Assembly (NCBI RefSeq): GCF_037126465.1
Contig: NC_088208.1
Coordinates: forward strand, 41,330,685-41,394,684
DNA length: 64,000 nt
From: Ornithodoros turicata
Taxonomy: Eukaryota > Arthropoda > Arachnida > Ixodida > Argasidae
Reading direction: 5' to 3'
In this document: piece by piece, positions 10,980 to 23,193 of the stretch
Position numbering within the stretch: position 1 is the first letter of the stretch
How the letters are laid out: each line of letters starts with the position of its first letter
The notes under the pieces: model-generated
What the model was told of the DNA's origin: nothing
What the model saw: the letters and a program-made list of their open reading frames with translations, nothing else
Databases searched by the model: none
Made by a program: the position numbers and the translations under genes

Positions 10980-13900
10980 TCACGTGACGTCTTCGCTCGT
11001 CTTGAGCTTTTTAATTGTGTTCTTGAGCGCCTGCCGCTTGTTGCAGAACCAGACACGAACAACCTCTCTGTCATAGTTGAGCTTCTCCGCCAGGCTGGTC
11101 ATCTCGGGCCCTGGGTTAGGACACGTGTGTGGAGTCAAAAAGAATGGAGACACGTGCTTGTCCTCAAATAAAGGGTACATCAGCTTTCAGTCACAGCAGA
11201 CCCTCGTTATAACCGTGTCAATGGGCCTTGAAACTCTTCAAAATAAATGTTGATTGACGGGACTTTTGCAAAGTTTTTATTTCTGCGCAAAAAGCACCGT
11301 AATCTTGTGTTGCTGAGCAGTTTTACCAGGCACTAGCTTCGCTTCCTTGAGTCGTGTAGCCCCAGGAAACACGCGCGCGGAATTCATCTTGCCCAGAAGC
11401 TGCACGTAGTTTTCAAAACAGTCACTTCTGTAGACGCAATCTTTCGGCTTTTCGGCTCTGCCTTCATAGACGTTATACGTGTCTTTGACTGCATATTACT
11501 CGAAAAGATGGAATAGCCTATTTCTTAACCGAGTGTCTTCCATGACGACAAACCGTGATGCTACCTATGCTGCACTCAAAGTCTCGCTCGGTAAGTTGCA
11601 AAGCCAGCACTTGAAATTTTGCTGTCAGTGTGGGTCCTTGGATGGACAGCTCGTGAAGGTGTTTTGAAACACTACACCCTGCTTATTCTTGCGTGAGAAT
11701 ATTGATATCCACCTCTCTAATGACTTTCTACTCCACAGTCAAGCATATCTGTTTGGACAGTACAAAAATAAAAGCGCAACCGACTGCGAGCGGTGGCAAT
11801 GAGGCCTCTTTGTCACCCTCTTTTTGAAGAGGAATAGCAGTGCAGTAAATGTACGCGCGTCGCTGTCCGCATGGGCTTCCGCCAGTTTGCTCTTCATACT
11901 ATGCGAAGACGACTCTCGGTAAACTCGGAATAATTTGGTTTAAAATGCGCGTGTCTCGATCAGGACACGGAAAAGCTTAAAAAGCAGTCATTTCGTTATA
12001 ATGAGGGCCCGCCGTATTTATGCACGGAGAGTCAAATATCTTTTGATATATTGAGTCTAATGTCCCATCAATAGGTGGTATACAAAGCATCCATGTTCTG
12101 GGTAGAAGGTTGTCACGACACGCTCTTTATTTACACTGTCTGTTGCGCGTACTTAATAACTTACAACACCGCAGCCACGCACATCCCGGTATCTGTTAGT
12201 TCATCTTCCCCACGTGCATCTACCGTCACCCATTCCCCAGTCGTGCCCTTTTCCGTTTCCCTTTCTCTACTGAAGTCCCGTGCCTCCTCCTCTCTGCTGA
12301 GGTCGTCGTCTCCAACGTCCCTCTCTCGTGCCCCTCCTCACAAGGTCTTAGAAGGAAGCAATACAAAAATTAGTTAATATAATACAGGACTGCCTCAGGA
12401 CTACAGTTGCAGACTAATTTGCCAATCGTGCTGTTGTACTTAAGCCAAGTTTCCATGGTGGACAACGCTCATTTGTGCTATACCTTCATATCTGAGTACC
12501 TTCCACTATGAAGCATAAATAACCCCTCTTACCAGATGGATGTGTGCTTGTCTCAAAGAACTTGTTAAGCACTTGGAGAGCAGCAGGCGTGAAGGAAGTT
12601 CGATGCTTTCGCTTCCTCGCCGGCTCCGCACTCCCCGTCAGGAAGCTGAGGTCGTGGCTACCATTGTAGCGTTCTTCCGCTTCCTGCATCCACCTCTCAA
12701 GTACGGGTTTGATTTTCTGGGCGCTCTTGGGTGTGATGTCCAATTTCTCAAACCTGTAGAAAATGTGTTACGTATACAACGTGTGTCAGGATGGGTATGT
12801 CATATGACATACCTGCAGATGGCACTTTGGCTGTAAGAGGGACCTTCACTGGAACTGAGTGCTTGCCCCACCTGAGTCTGTGTCAGTCCCAGGGAGAGAC
12901 GACGCAGTTTGAATGCCTTGGCAAAATTTTTTATTTCCTCCAAATTGATGCCATCTACGGTGTTGGCGTCTGTGTGACTGATTGTTGTCGCTGCAAAAAA
13001 TATCCGCTTAATTTTTCTGTCCTACCAATGTTTACACTGATGTGGCTCCATCTTATGTTGCTGCCTCTCAGCCGATCACAAAACGTGCCTCCATTTGAGA
13101 TACAACGCTTTCCTTGTAACTAGTTACTGTCGTGTAAAGGCCCCACTTTTCCACAAAGTGGGATTCTGCGGGTAAGAGAAAAAAGTGCACCATTCTCCCA
13201 AGCCCTTTTCCAGGCTTTTGTAATTTTTCGGTGCGCGAGGAAAACTAGACTCAACACTGTCAATCTCTCTTCGGGCGTTGCTGTCGTTACATTTCCTTTT
13301 GTCGCGGAACATTCAGCCGTTTATGTAACAGCACTGTCGGTGGTCTCACGCATTGCACACGTGACTGATCTGGTTTAACCCGCGAAAGTGTCGCAGATTG
13401 ATTGAAATCCTCACGTAATTCCGTAAGACACAAAATATATAAAGATAGAAGATTGTGAGGGAACAAAACACAATGCCTTACCAGGAGAGGGTGGGTTGCT
13501 AAACTGTGAGCTAGACTCTGCAGGCACAAGTTCTGCAAGGATATGAACAGTGTAGCATATCCAGTTGAACCTGGAAATGATACTCACTGCTACAGCCAAC
13601 GTCTGTTGCCGATACTAAGGGCAGGATGTGCTCCTTGGAACAGGAACCCTGAGGAACCGGCATCACGGGAGCTGTCATATGCAAACAAATAAGTATTATG
13701 CAAATCGTGTCTTGTGTTTAGCAACATTCTGTGGCAAACAGTCATGTGCTTGCAAGAACCAATAGGAATAACTCGACAGTTGTTTTCGTCGCCATTACCT
13801 TCCAGAGGAAGCACTTTCTGTACTTCTGTCTGTGTCAACATGGACACAGTCTCGTTACAACCTCTGCTGAGAAGCGACTGCTGAGAGGGGAAAGCAATTA

Positions 13901-16900
13901 ACATTTTCAAGGCTTCAAGGGCTCACTCCTACCTGAGCAGCGTCTATAATATCTGTGTTTGTTATGACCAGCTCATCATTGTTGCTGCTTGGTTCATGCA
14001 GTTGAGGGCTGCAGCAATTAGCTTGGTCTGATGACAGCTCCTCCTGTAGAGAAAAAAAAAAACTCTTTCGATGCTCTATTGAACTTAACCACAGGTGTGT
14101 TGTGGAAGGGATCACCTTTTGTGAACAGGAATGCATTCATTGACAAAAGACGTACAGGAAAATGTGTCCCACATTCTGTAATCATCTCAATCGGTGTCCC
14201 TCTTACGTCTGAGAAAAGTTAAGCCCATTAGAAATTGTTTTTTTTTTTTAGTAGTCGATTATAGAACACCTAAATCTTACTGGTGATTGTGTGAGACTGA
14301 ATATTGGACCTTTCGAGGGCAGAACCTCACCTGCTCTTCCTCCTTTGTAGTAATGGCATCGTGCGAGTCTTGACTGCGGTCAAGTGATTGACGGTTATCT
14401 TCTGTCTCTTGGTGTCTATCATCATCGTCTTCTTCTTCTTCATCATCTTCATCTTGCCCATCTTGGTGCACCATAGAGGGAGCAGTTGATGCTTGGTCGG
14501 GCAGGTGTTGGTGAGGCCTCATCCCTGCTTCCGATTGAAGAGTGGATTGCTGCTGCATTGCCCCACTGAGTTGTGGAATCATCTGCAGCAAGTTGGAAGT
14601 GGCTGCCGTTTGCAACAGGGGTTGCGCTATTATCTAACAAAATGGACAAAATTACGTGTCAGAGAATACATTTGTGCAACATACTTGCGTATCCATTAGT
14701 GTCCAGATTACAACCCCCGAACAAACACAGACATTGCCACTTGATTCCATGTAAACATCATTCCTGAAATTGCTGGCGTGAGTTTCAGTAGCTTCCAGCT
14801 TCTTAGGCAAAATGTATCACAATGCATCAGACAAAGCAGTGGAGCACTAACCTGAGGAGAAATGGCAACCAGCTGTCCATGGATGTTGGCGTAGAGTTGC
14901 GGCATCGTCATCTGTCCCGCAAGCGCAGCGGCATAGTTGCTCGCAAATAACGGCTGCATTGGTGCTTGCTGTAATGTGTTCACTGGAAATAAAACGATGC
15001 TTCTTCAAATCTATTTGATCAACTCTCACACCCTCTGCTACGGAGAACTGGTTGAAGGATGTTCGTAATCATCAGTGTTGGTATTGTTCACTAAAGTGAT
15101 TCACCATTTCAACCCCATTGAGATGGGAGAGGTACACCGTAAAAGTATGTAGTTTCTTTTGCAAATTTCACCGTGGTCAGTTTTCCACGAATTGAGTGTC
15201 TCGCATAATCTTGTTAACGATGACGGGAAAGTATTTTTTAAAAAATTAATTTAAGACTGATTTTCACTAAGTAGATTCAACTTACTGAATGCAATTTATT
15301 GTAGAGCACACTTTGGGCAACATTTTACCCTGGATTTCAACTGGACAACTCAACTGGCTGCTGTGCTTGCAGATGTTCCACAAATTGTAGTTAAAGACCC
15401 ACCTACCTTGAGCTTGCTGCTGTAGAAGCTGCTGCTGTGTTTGCACCTGTTGCTGTTGCATGTGATGCTGCTGGAATTGCTCAAGTTGCTGCTGTTGTAT
15501 CTGTTGATGTTGTGTCTGGTGCTGCTGTTGGACTGCTGCCTGCTGCTGTTGCACCTGTAGTTGCTGTTGATGTGATGGCACAATTGTGGATGTCATAGTG
15601 GGAGCGAGTGCAGGAGCCAGGGCAGAAGCCAGCGCCAACTGCTGAGATAGGGCTGGCAACTGTGACAAAGTAGTTGTCAAGATGGCACCGTTGGCTGCCA
15701 CCACTTGCACTACAGGACTCTGTACTGCGGCAGGGGCTGCTGCTGCTGCTGCACATGATACAAGTACCATAGTATCGACTCACTTCCCCCTGGATGACAT
15801 CTCAACTAAGAACAAATTCCAGCAATGGGCTTGAAAACTGAGATCAAATGACAGGTTACGATGTGATGCAGGAAGGAGAGATGCCTGTTAACAAACGACT
15901 GGAGTTATCATAAAAATATATGTTAACAAGAAGAGTGGTGTATATACAATTCTTTACTGAGCAACAATGGCCCTTGTACATAACTGTTCCTTTGAAATTT
16001 TGTGCAGATAACACCTGGAGATGTTACCCCTGTGGTAGTTTAATAACAGGAGCATTTGTAGCTGCGCTCCAAGAATTGGTTGTTATGACCATATGCTGCT
16101 GTTGAGCCAAACGAAGTGCTCACATACATACATACTGCCTAACATGGACAGGATCAACATCAGACAAAGGTAAAAACGAAAATGTTTCATTCTTAATGTC
16201 CTGTAATGCCCAAACACAGAAATGAGTGCATTCAGCAGGGCATGGAAAAATGATTTCCCCACACTTTGCTCTCATTTGACAAAAATAGGGCACAAATATT
16301 TGACAAAGCGCATCACATACGATACATGAGGCATTACTATAGTCATCCCAGAAAAGAAACCATAATTTAATATGCACCACATTCAGTCCCTCCATTTGGA
16401 CAGTTTTTCCTGAATGAGCAACCACCATGGAACCGGCCAATCGTGTCGGTATCAATTATGTCTAAATTGTCCAATGTGTGGCCACTAATCAGTTTTTCAG
16501 CACCAAATCGATATCTTCACATCTGCTGCAGCACTGTACCCTCCCAATAGCAGCATATTCAGGCAGGCAGGGGCAGATTTAGGGGTATCTGGATGTGTCT
16601 GACCCCCCCCTACCCCCACAATTTCTGTTACATACAGTTTAATTGACCGTGGTAGTGGAATAGCATGCTGTGCAATTCTCTTTCGTGTTCCAAGGCACAC
16701 ACCACTTTTCTGGGTGCTGTACAGGCTTGGCTTTTATGATACTTGTACTATCATGTCTAGTGCCACGAAACGGCGAAAGTAATGACTGGTGAGTTGAGTA
16801 AGTTTCACGTGTCTTTTACTGCCAACAATCACATGTTATGAATACATTGAGTGTGGCTCCAAGAACATTTCCAACAGCTACTGAGCAGCTCTTTCCTGAA

Positions 16901-18025
16901 TATTAGCTCCCTCTGAGCTAGTATCTTGTTGTTCTTCCTCTATGCCCTGGACATGATGAGGAAAGCGCATCGTCGTTGCTCATCACTGTCGTCTGAGAGA
17001 TCGTCACTGTTTCCAGGATATCCTGTACAGGGGGACCTACGTGGCGCAAAAAATAACAGAGAACCTGCGTCAGATTTACAAAAACCACGCGCCGTATCCT
17101 ATGTGATACAGTAGGATCGGGAATGCCTGCCCACGGCATCACATATGGAATACGCTCAATTCAATATCACAAAGCACATAGGAGTGCTTTCCGACATATA
17201 ACTATTACATTCCAACAAGTAACACCTTATGTAACTGGAAACGCACCGCTGTGAGCAACAGAACGAAAGGGCTTACCGGTTTGGCCTCAAAATCTTCTGC
17301 TAGCAAACGGGCGCCGCCATTTTTAAAAGCGACCGCGACACCACTTGCGGTCACTCTGGAAAGCGCTCTTTGCCGAAACATCTTCCCAACGTATCAGAAA
17401 TGGTGCATTGGGATTGGGCATTCCTACTGAAGAAGAGTGAGTTGGGACGCGCAACAGAATGATACAATGGGAATAACGGGGTTGTTTTGCGAAAGCAGCT
17501 TCCATTAGTTGCAGAGAATAGCTGGTCTAGTCTAATAAAAGTGCGGTCCCGTTAATTCGAACTCGAAGGCAACCGAAGATTTGTTCGAATGAGGTGGAGT
17601 TGGAACTAGAGGGAGCCGCAGAAATGCTGACTTTTTTCTACTGATTCACACCAAGTTCCAATGTATGAGTGCATGTGGATCTCTACCCAGGAGATTGTCT
17701 ACTCACTGTTTGCGGTGGAAGGCAGCAGATAATGGCCATGTGCCTGTAGTGCATGTTGGTGCTGCAGTTGTTGTACAAAGACTTGCTGTTGCGTTGCCAT
17801 CATACCATTGGTCTGCTGTTGTTGTGAGTTATTGAGCGGGAGCACCAACTGTTGTGGTGACACCAAGTGAGCTGCATATGGCTGTCCTTTGACTGCACAA
17901 GAAAACACCTTCAACCAGAGAGTTAGAGATGCGCCTCACTTACCTGCATGGTTCTGTGTGGGTCTGGCCTTACAGTGTCCTGTGTCGTTTTGGACGGCCA
18001 TCAGTATCTGCTGCTGAGCATTCAT
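10980..18025 (-). CDS. POU6F2: POU class 6 homeobox transcription factor (pdm3/POU6F2-like), 12 exons
   Basis: Sequence-specific nuclear transcription factor; relatives act in neuronal development. Exons in transcript order: 18036-17944, 17892-17707, 15748-15407, 14982-14852, 14633-14331, 14043-13933, 13880-13799, 13671-13588, 13532-13482, 12990-12813, 12753-12533, 11110-10980. From the first ATG (18025) this gives 633 residues with every junction in frame. Seen: glutamine-rich N-terminal half with a long Q tract in exon 3, an acidic [12 protein letters not shown] stretch in exon 5, a POU-specific domain (about 470-545, with [17 protein letters not shown]), and a homeodomain (about 563-622) with the POU-type helix 3 RVWFCNKRQ. 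The class 6 call rests on [25 protein letters not shown] and [19 protein letters not shown]. The first listed exon is open upstream of its ATG, so a further 5' exon may exist in 18037-23193. Low glutamine-region conservation makes N-terminal boundaries less certain than the POU exons. Confidence 0.9.
15413..15592 (-). repeat. CAG/CAA-rich coding repeat (polyglutamine region of POU6)
   Basis: Within POU6 exon 3 the coding strand is a degenerate array of CAG and CAA codons broken by His, Leu, Val and Thr. Such arrays vary in length between individuals. The upstream edge of the same exon, around 15737-15750, has five CAG units overlapping the splice acceptor, giving several in-frame acceptor choices. 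Confidence 0.85.
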
Positions 18026-18854
18026 GCTGCAGCCACCTAAACATTTCAAAAGTCAAGGCATATATATTCCCAATGGACTAAAATTTTATTCGTTATTATA
18101 CACACCAAAGCATTCCTGCGACATCGGTCATATTTTATACTCAACTAACATAAAAGCTCACAGACCACAGCCCGAGACCACATATATAGGTTGTCTCGCG
18201 AGGAGTCCTGTTTGTCAAAATGAAGGCTACGTGATGGGTCGAAGTTTAATTCGATGCGTGCAGAAACAACACTGAAATGATGAATTGCTTGTCTCACCAT
18301 GTTTCTCACCATGGTGAGACACACCATGTCTCACAATTAACTCACTATGAAGATAACGTCTCTGTTTCTTACTGCTTTTGGTTTGAGACTTTCACCTACT
18401 CAATCGAAAGTCGAACTTATGTTATGTCAGGTGTCATATGCGAATAAAAATGCCATAAACCCTTTTTCCTGAATCGATCAAATCGCTGCATAGTCGAGGC
18501 TTTGTCGATTGGTGTGGTAGAACTCACGACGACATGACCTGAAAGTGTCCACGGGGATGTTTTACACAACTCCCAGTCTCATGTATGCCATGAGCTGTAT
18601 AGAACACGAAAGCTCTCTGGTTCTCCTCCGCGGTGACAGCCGTCGGAAAAGCCGCCACAGAATACACCCAAGAAAGAGTAGGATGTTGAAAGCATATCCA
18701 TACAAGACGAAAACAATAAAGTATGCCTCGAATTTTTACGCCGCCCCTGACACCAGCAGATTTTATTTTCAGTATTTGTTGCGACGTATAGAGTGACGTG
18801 TCTTGCTGTTGCAGCCGATAGGAACAAGCGCAGTTCTTTGGTTCAAACTTCAAA

Positions 18855-18892
18855 CACACACACACACAAGAAAAAAAAAAAAAAAAGAAAGA
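18855..18892. repeat. CA microsatellite followed by an A run
   Basis: A short (CA)n run passes into an A run of about 15 bases. This looks like a simple repeat or the degraded tail of a retroposon. No gene overlaps it. Confidence 0.8.
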
Positions 18893-21863
18893 AGCACCAT
18901 GCACCTGCGACGAAAACATGAGTCGATAAATGGGCGGTGGACTCCCGCTGGAAATTTGGGCTGTATTTGTGTTATCGAGCGTGCCAGTATCCCAGTTGTC
19001 TGTAATGGCATCAAAGTGGTCACACGAGGGATTTCTTTACACTTACCCCATGGGACCCTGAAATTTCTGTGATTGCCCAACACAGCTTGGTTTGCAGTAC
19101 CCATACGACCCATACCCATAAACATGTACCTACGAACATATAAAATCTCTGCGTCGCACGGTCTGACTCCCTCTAACATTTCCAGTGGACTAAACCACAA
19201 CTGTGGCTGAATACCAACTCGCCAAGCAACAGTCCAAAACTGCGGAAAGCTGCGACATCCATTTCGTCCTGAGGGGTCTCTTCAGAACAGCGCAAGGGAA
19301 TGACACGCTTCGGGATCCGCACAAACAGCGTCTCTATGCGAGATCCACGGTGCTAGCGAGTCCGAGTCAAAAGCGGGACTACAGGGACGACACGAGACAA
19401 GCGCTTGTCTCGTGTTGTGCTTGACTATGGAATACCAATAAGCCCAATCCTCTTCGACTGTTCGAGAGCGGCTAATTTCCGTCTGCGTGAGAGCAGACGA
19501 CAGAAAGAGAATCATCCTTGCATCTTCAATTGCCTCCCCCAGCTTTAGCGAGATCGAATACACCGCTTTACGATTGGGCAATGCCAGGGTTTGCGATGAC
19601 GTCAGCGCATAAATCGAAGCAGACGAGATGGATGCAGACGACGGAGAGAGACCTCTGCTGATCTGGCCATGCCATTTGGCATAATGCGCACCACCTACTC
19701 AAACACCTACTTATCGCTACCGCCGCCGGCGCACAACATATTATGTTAATTGCCACTCACTTTCTAATTAGCATTCGCTCGAAAAACCACCTATCTTGAG
19801 ATACAATTTCAGTTTGACACAACGGGTCACCGTTCTCCAAACATATCCCATTATTTTCAGCCAGCAGCCTTTTTGTTGGAAATATTTGTCGCTTTTTGTT
19901 GTTTAGTTTCTTTCGTGTGAATATCGCTACATATTTGTACCACATATATATAACGTAACCGCAGCGAAACTACCTCGGCGAAGTTTAATTGATTAATCCC
20001 AATGTTGTGCTTTCTTTCAAGAACATCGCAAAATTCTGCAAAAAAAAAAATAATAAAAAAGATGAAGACAGACAAAAAAAGAAAAAAATCGGGAATTGTC
20101 CAGTGTACAAAGTGATATCCATAATGAAAACCCTGAGAGTGAGGGACACAAACGACACGTGCGTCTCTCAATTTCAGGGTTTTATTATGGATGTCCGTCA
20201 TCACCAGCTGCAGTCTTGTCTGTTACATTGTGAATTTTAAGTTGAGTACTGGCGTTTTTATCTCTTAAAAGCATACTACTCTATCTTAAGTACGGGAGGC
20301 AGGGTCTGTTTTGGTTGGCTGCTGCCACTTAAATATGCATAGATTTCATCTCAGATATTCCGAGGTACCGTCTCTGGCATGGCCTGCACAAGTGGGCGGT
20401 GTCTTAGGTTTTGTAGATATCTGTTAACATTGTGTGGCCTCAAGTGTATGTTGGTAAATGATCGGGGTCTCTGGAAACCAGGGGAGGGGTTTCATGTAGC
20501 CTTGTTAGCAAGGATATGAAAGGCATGGAGCTTACGTTGACTCTTCCTCTGAGCACTGCACCGGGGCGAGGATATCGCGGGAGTATCTGAACGACAATTC
20601 GCTCATGATGAGGATAGCAAGGAGTGTTCTTTTGCTTGCTCTCATCATGGTCCTGTACCAACTAGCCCATCTTGATACGCTTTGCGAAAATCCGTTGTTA
20701 TCTTCACTTTGTTGGTATTTCTTTGACAAATATTTTACAAATTGTAACTCAACGTACGGTATCTTGAAAGTAATGAGTTACTTTTTAGTCTGGTACTTGG
20801 TAATTAATTAAAAAAAAATTCGGGTATATGATGTGAGTATTACTTGTTCAATGCCAGGTGCCCGATACTATTTATTCATTTCGTACTTCGCTTAACACAA
20901 GAGCTCCGTAAATTGCACCAAGAGGGGAACCCTACAAAAATACACAAAAGGAAAGGGTTAATCAAAGGGAGGATCGCATGGCGGTGGGGGTCCTTCCCAT
21001 CCCTGTGGAATTAGCCGCGCCTTCTGTGACCGTTCCTGAAAGCGTGTGAGCACCCATCGTTGCGCAATCCGTGCTTTTGCAATGAGCGGCACTATACAAT
21101 GCTCCCAACAGGGTGTCAAGTGTGGTCTTCTGTAATGTTTGTCCAACTGAGGACGTTTGAATAATGACGCATTTTTGTTTTGTATGTCTTGTAGCACAAG
21201 GCTAATGTTTGAAGGGAAGGAATTTATGGGCTTCCCCCTCGATTTCTGTTCTGTCGTCTAGCAGATCCTGTCCAAGGCATAGTGGTGAGCTCTGAGCCCC
21301 CCTGAACATTCCCAGCTGACAGTGAATAGCGAATATGCAAATCCTGTAAAAGCAGGGAATTTCAGACACCCTGACAGATCTCTATACATAAAAGGGGGTG
21401 GGGGAGGAGTGTTGAGCCTGAGCAAGATCAACTCCCTGCAGGCGACAGCTCAACTGCATTTGATAAAAACCCCAGAAACTTCAACTAAGACTGTTTATTT
21501 TCAAATCTGTCCTTTCGTACATTGAACCCTGAGCAGTAGAGGCATCTCGCCATCTGATTGTTAGTGAGTTTTCTTTTTTTTTTTTCGCCAAATACGGAAT
21601 AGCACACAAATGCTGTTACATATTTCTCACGATTACTCCCAGACAGCGATCTGAGTCTGCACCTTTACCATATATATCTACCCTTTCTTGTTGCTCAGAG
21701 AAGAGGCGAGCCTGAACCTGAACGACAGCCATGATACTCAATTTTCTACACAAATACTTGCAAAGCACAACACTTGAATTGTTTATGCGTCGGAACAGAA
21801 CTCGTCTGACGTGCGGGTAATTGGCAGTTGTCAAAATAAATTATGCAAATACTGCAGCATGCA

Positions 21864-21896
21864 CGCCGACATTTGTGTTGTTGACAAATGTCGGCG
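21864..21896. repeat. Perfect 13-bp hairpin
   Basis: CGCCGACATTTGT is followed by a 7-base loop and its exact reverse complement ACAAATGTCGGCG. It lies in the POU6-VPS41 intergenic region. Function unknown; it may be a remnant of a palindromic transposon. Confidence 0.8.
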
Positions 21897-23193
21897 GAAC
21901 AGATGCTTCCGAGAGCTCACAAACATACCGCGCTAACATGTGCGTAGATCATGTATAAAAGGCTCCATGGCACAATTACAAGCATGGCATTCTGGTCAAT
22001 GTGCGCAAATAAATCATGGATCGAACTAAACAATGCCGTCACATTCAATGAATTGATCGTAGCGATAAATTATGATAACAGCCAACCGGCTCCATTTCCC
22101 ACCACCACCACGTCTCCAAAGCATCCACAGAAACATCTTTTCTGCTTTTCGTAAATAGGATGAAGGCATTTGTGCATAGCTAACCATTCATAGTGGTTAC
22201 AAATATAAGGGCACTCGCGAATCATATGCGAGTAAAGTGCTGTGATAGTGCATGCCTCCCATTTATAAATTATGATAATAAATACATACCGGATGCATTT
22301 TCGCGCGCGGAGCTATCCACATGTGACGGATTAAGATGCTACTGAGGACATTGCAACAGATTCTAGGAAGCTGCACTCGTGCACACTGAGACTTATTTCC
22401 TGGCGTAATTCAGGAAAAATATTTCGTAGTGACCAGCAGTTCGCGGCTATCCCCACGCTCACACGAGAAGGTGGCACCACCGAGGGTGGGACGCAAAGAG
22501 GTTTGACTGGGTTTGACGATGCTAAGGTATTTCACATCGCAGATGGTATGTTTGTGTGGCAGGCCATCCGTAGAGTGCCTATATATCTAAATTTAGCAGC
22601 AAAAATGTTTATTAGGTGACGAAATAATTTAATCGTATAATATACGACCCCTCCATCACTCCTGCGCCTTTACCTTTTACTGCGCCGTAAGAAGCAGTTC
22701 GGACCGTCACATACGAAAAATTCAAATACCGAGCAGGTTTGGTATTCATAACCCCCTTTTATGCGTAATGTCAAGTGAAGATTGTTCAGTTATGTCCCGA
22801 GACCGAATAATTAGCGTTGTGAAATATTAATCAAAACAAAGGCTTCGCAGCTCGTTTATTATCATAAACACGTTGTCCTCATCGCCCATGTTTGGCTTTG
22901 ACCTTATATTATTGTAATAAGCTCGTCTCACATTCACACGTTATCGACACCATGTTACAAAAAAAAAAGGAAGGCTTACAATTATGTAACTACATATTAC
23001 CACATTTATATGAAGTAAAGAAAGAAAGAAATCTAGCGCCATCTGTCAACTGCTGAGCGTGCGTCGGTCGCGCCTGAGGTATCAGCTGTCGTTGAATCAT
23101 GTGTTTACGTGTTGTGGGTGTGTTGACTAGTTTGTTATCAGCTTTTTCCAAAGTTTTGCTGAAATGCGAAGACACCATATACATTAAGTAATT

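Larger units (their letters stand above)
18037..23193. other. Intergenic region between divergent POU6 and VPS41
   Basis: This 5.2-kb stretch separates two divergent genes. I found no convincing coding exon; open frames here are short and unlike known families. It must hold the promoters of both genes and possibly 5' exons of POU6. It contains A-rich and CA repeats (18855-18890, 20039-20090), an imperfect inverted repeat at about 20119-20197 (CATAATGAAAACCCTGA and its inverse), and a perfect short hairpin at 21864. Confidence 0.5.

Noticed and set aside
15350..15783. Serine- and asparagine-rich or threonine-rich frames opposite the POU6 Q tract
   Set aside because: These are other-frame readings of the CAG/CAA repeat; the Q-rich frame has phase-consistent splice sites and joins to the POU domain.
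20545..20811. Hydrophobic open frame (MMRIARSVLLLALIMVLYQ...) in the POU6-VPS41 interval
   Set aside because: It looks like a signal peptide but the rest has no conserved pattern, no splice context and no domain; chance in AT-rich DNA is likelier.
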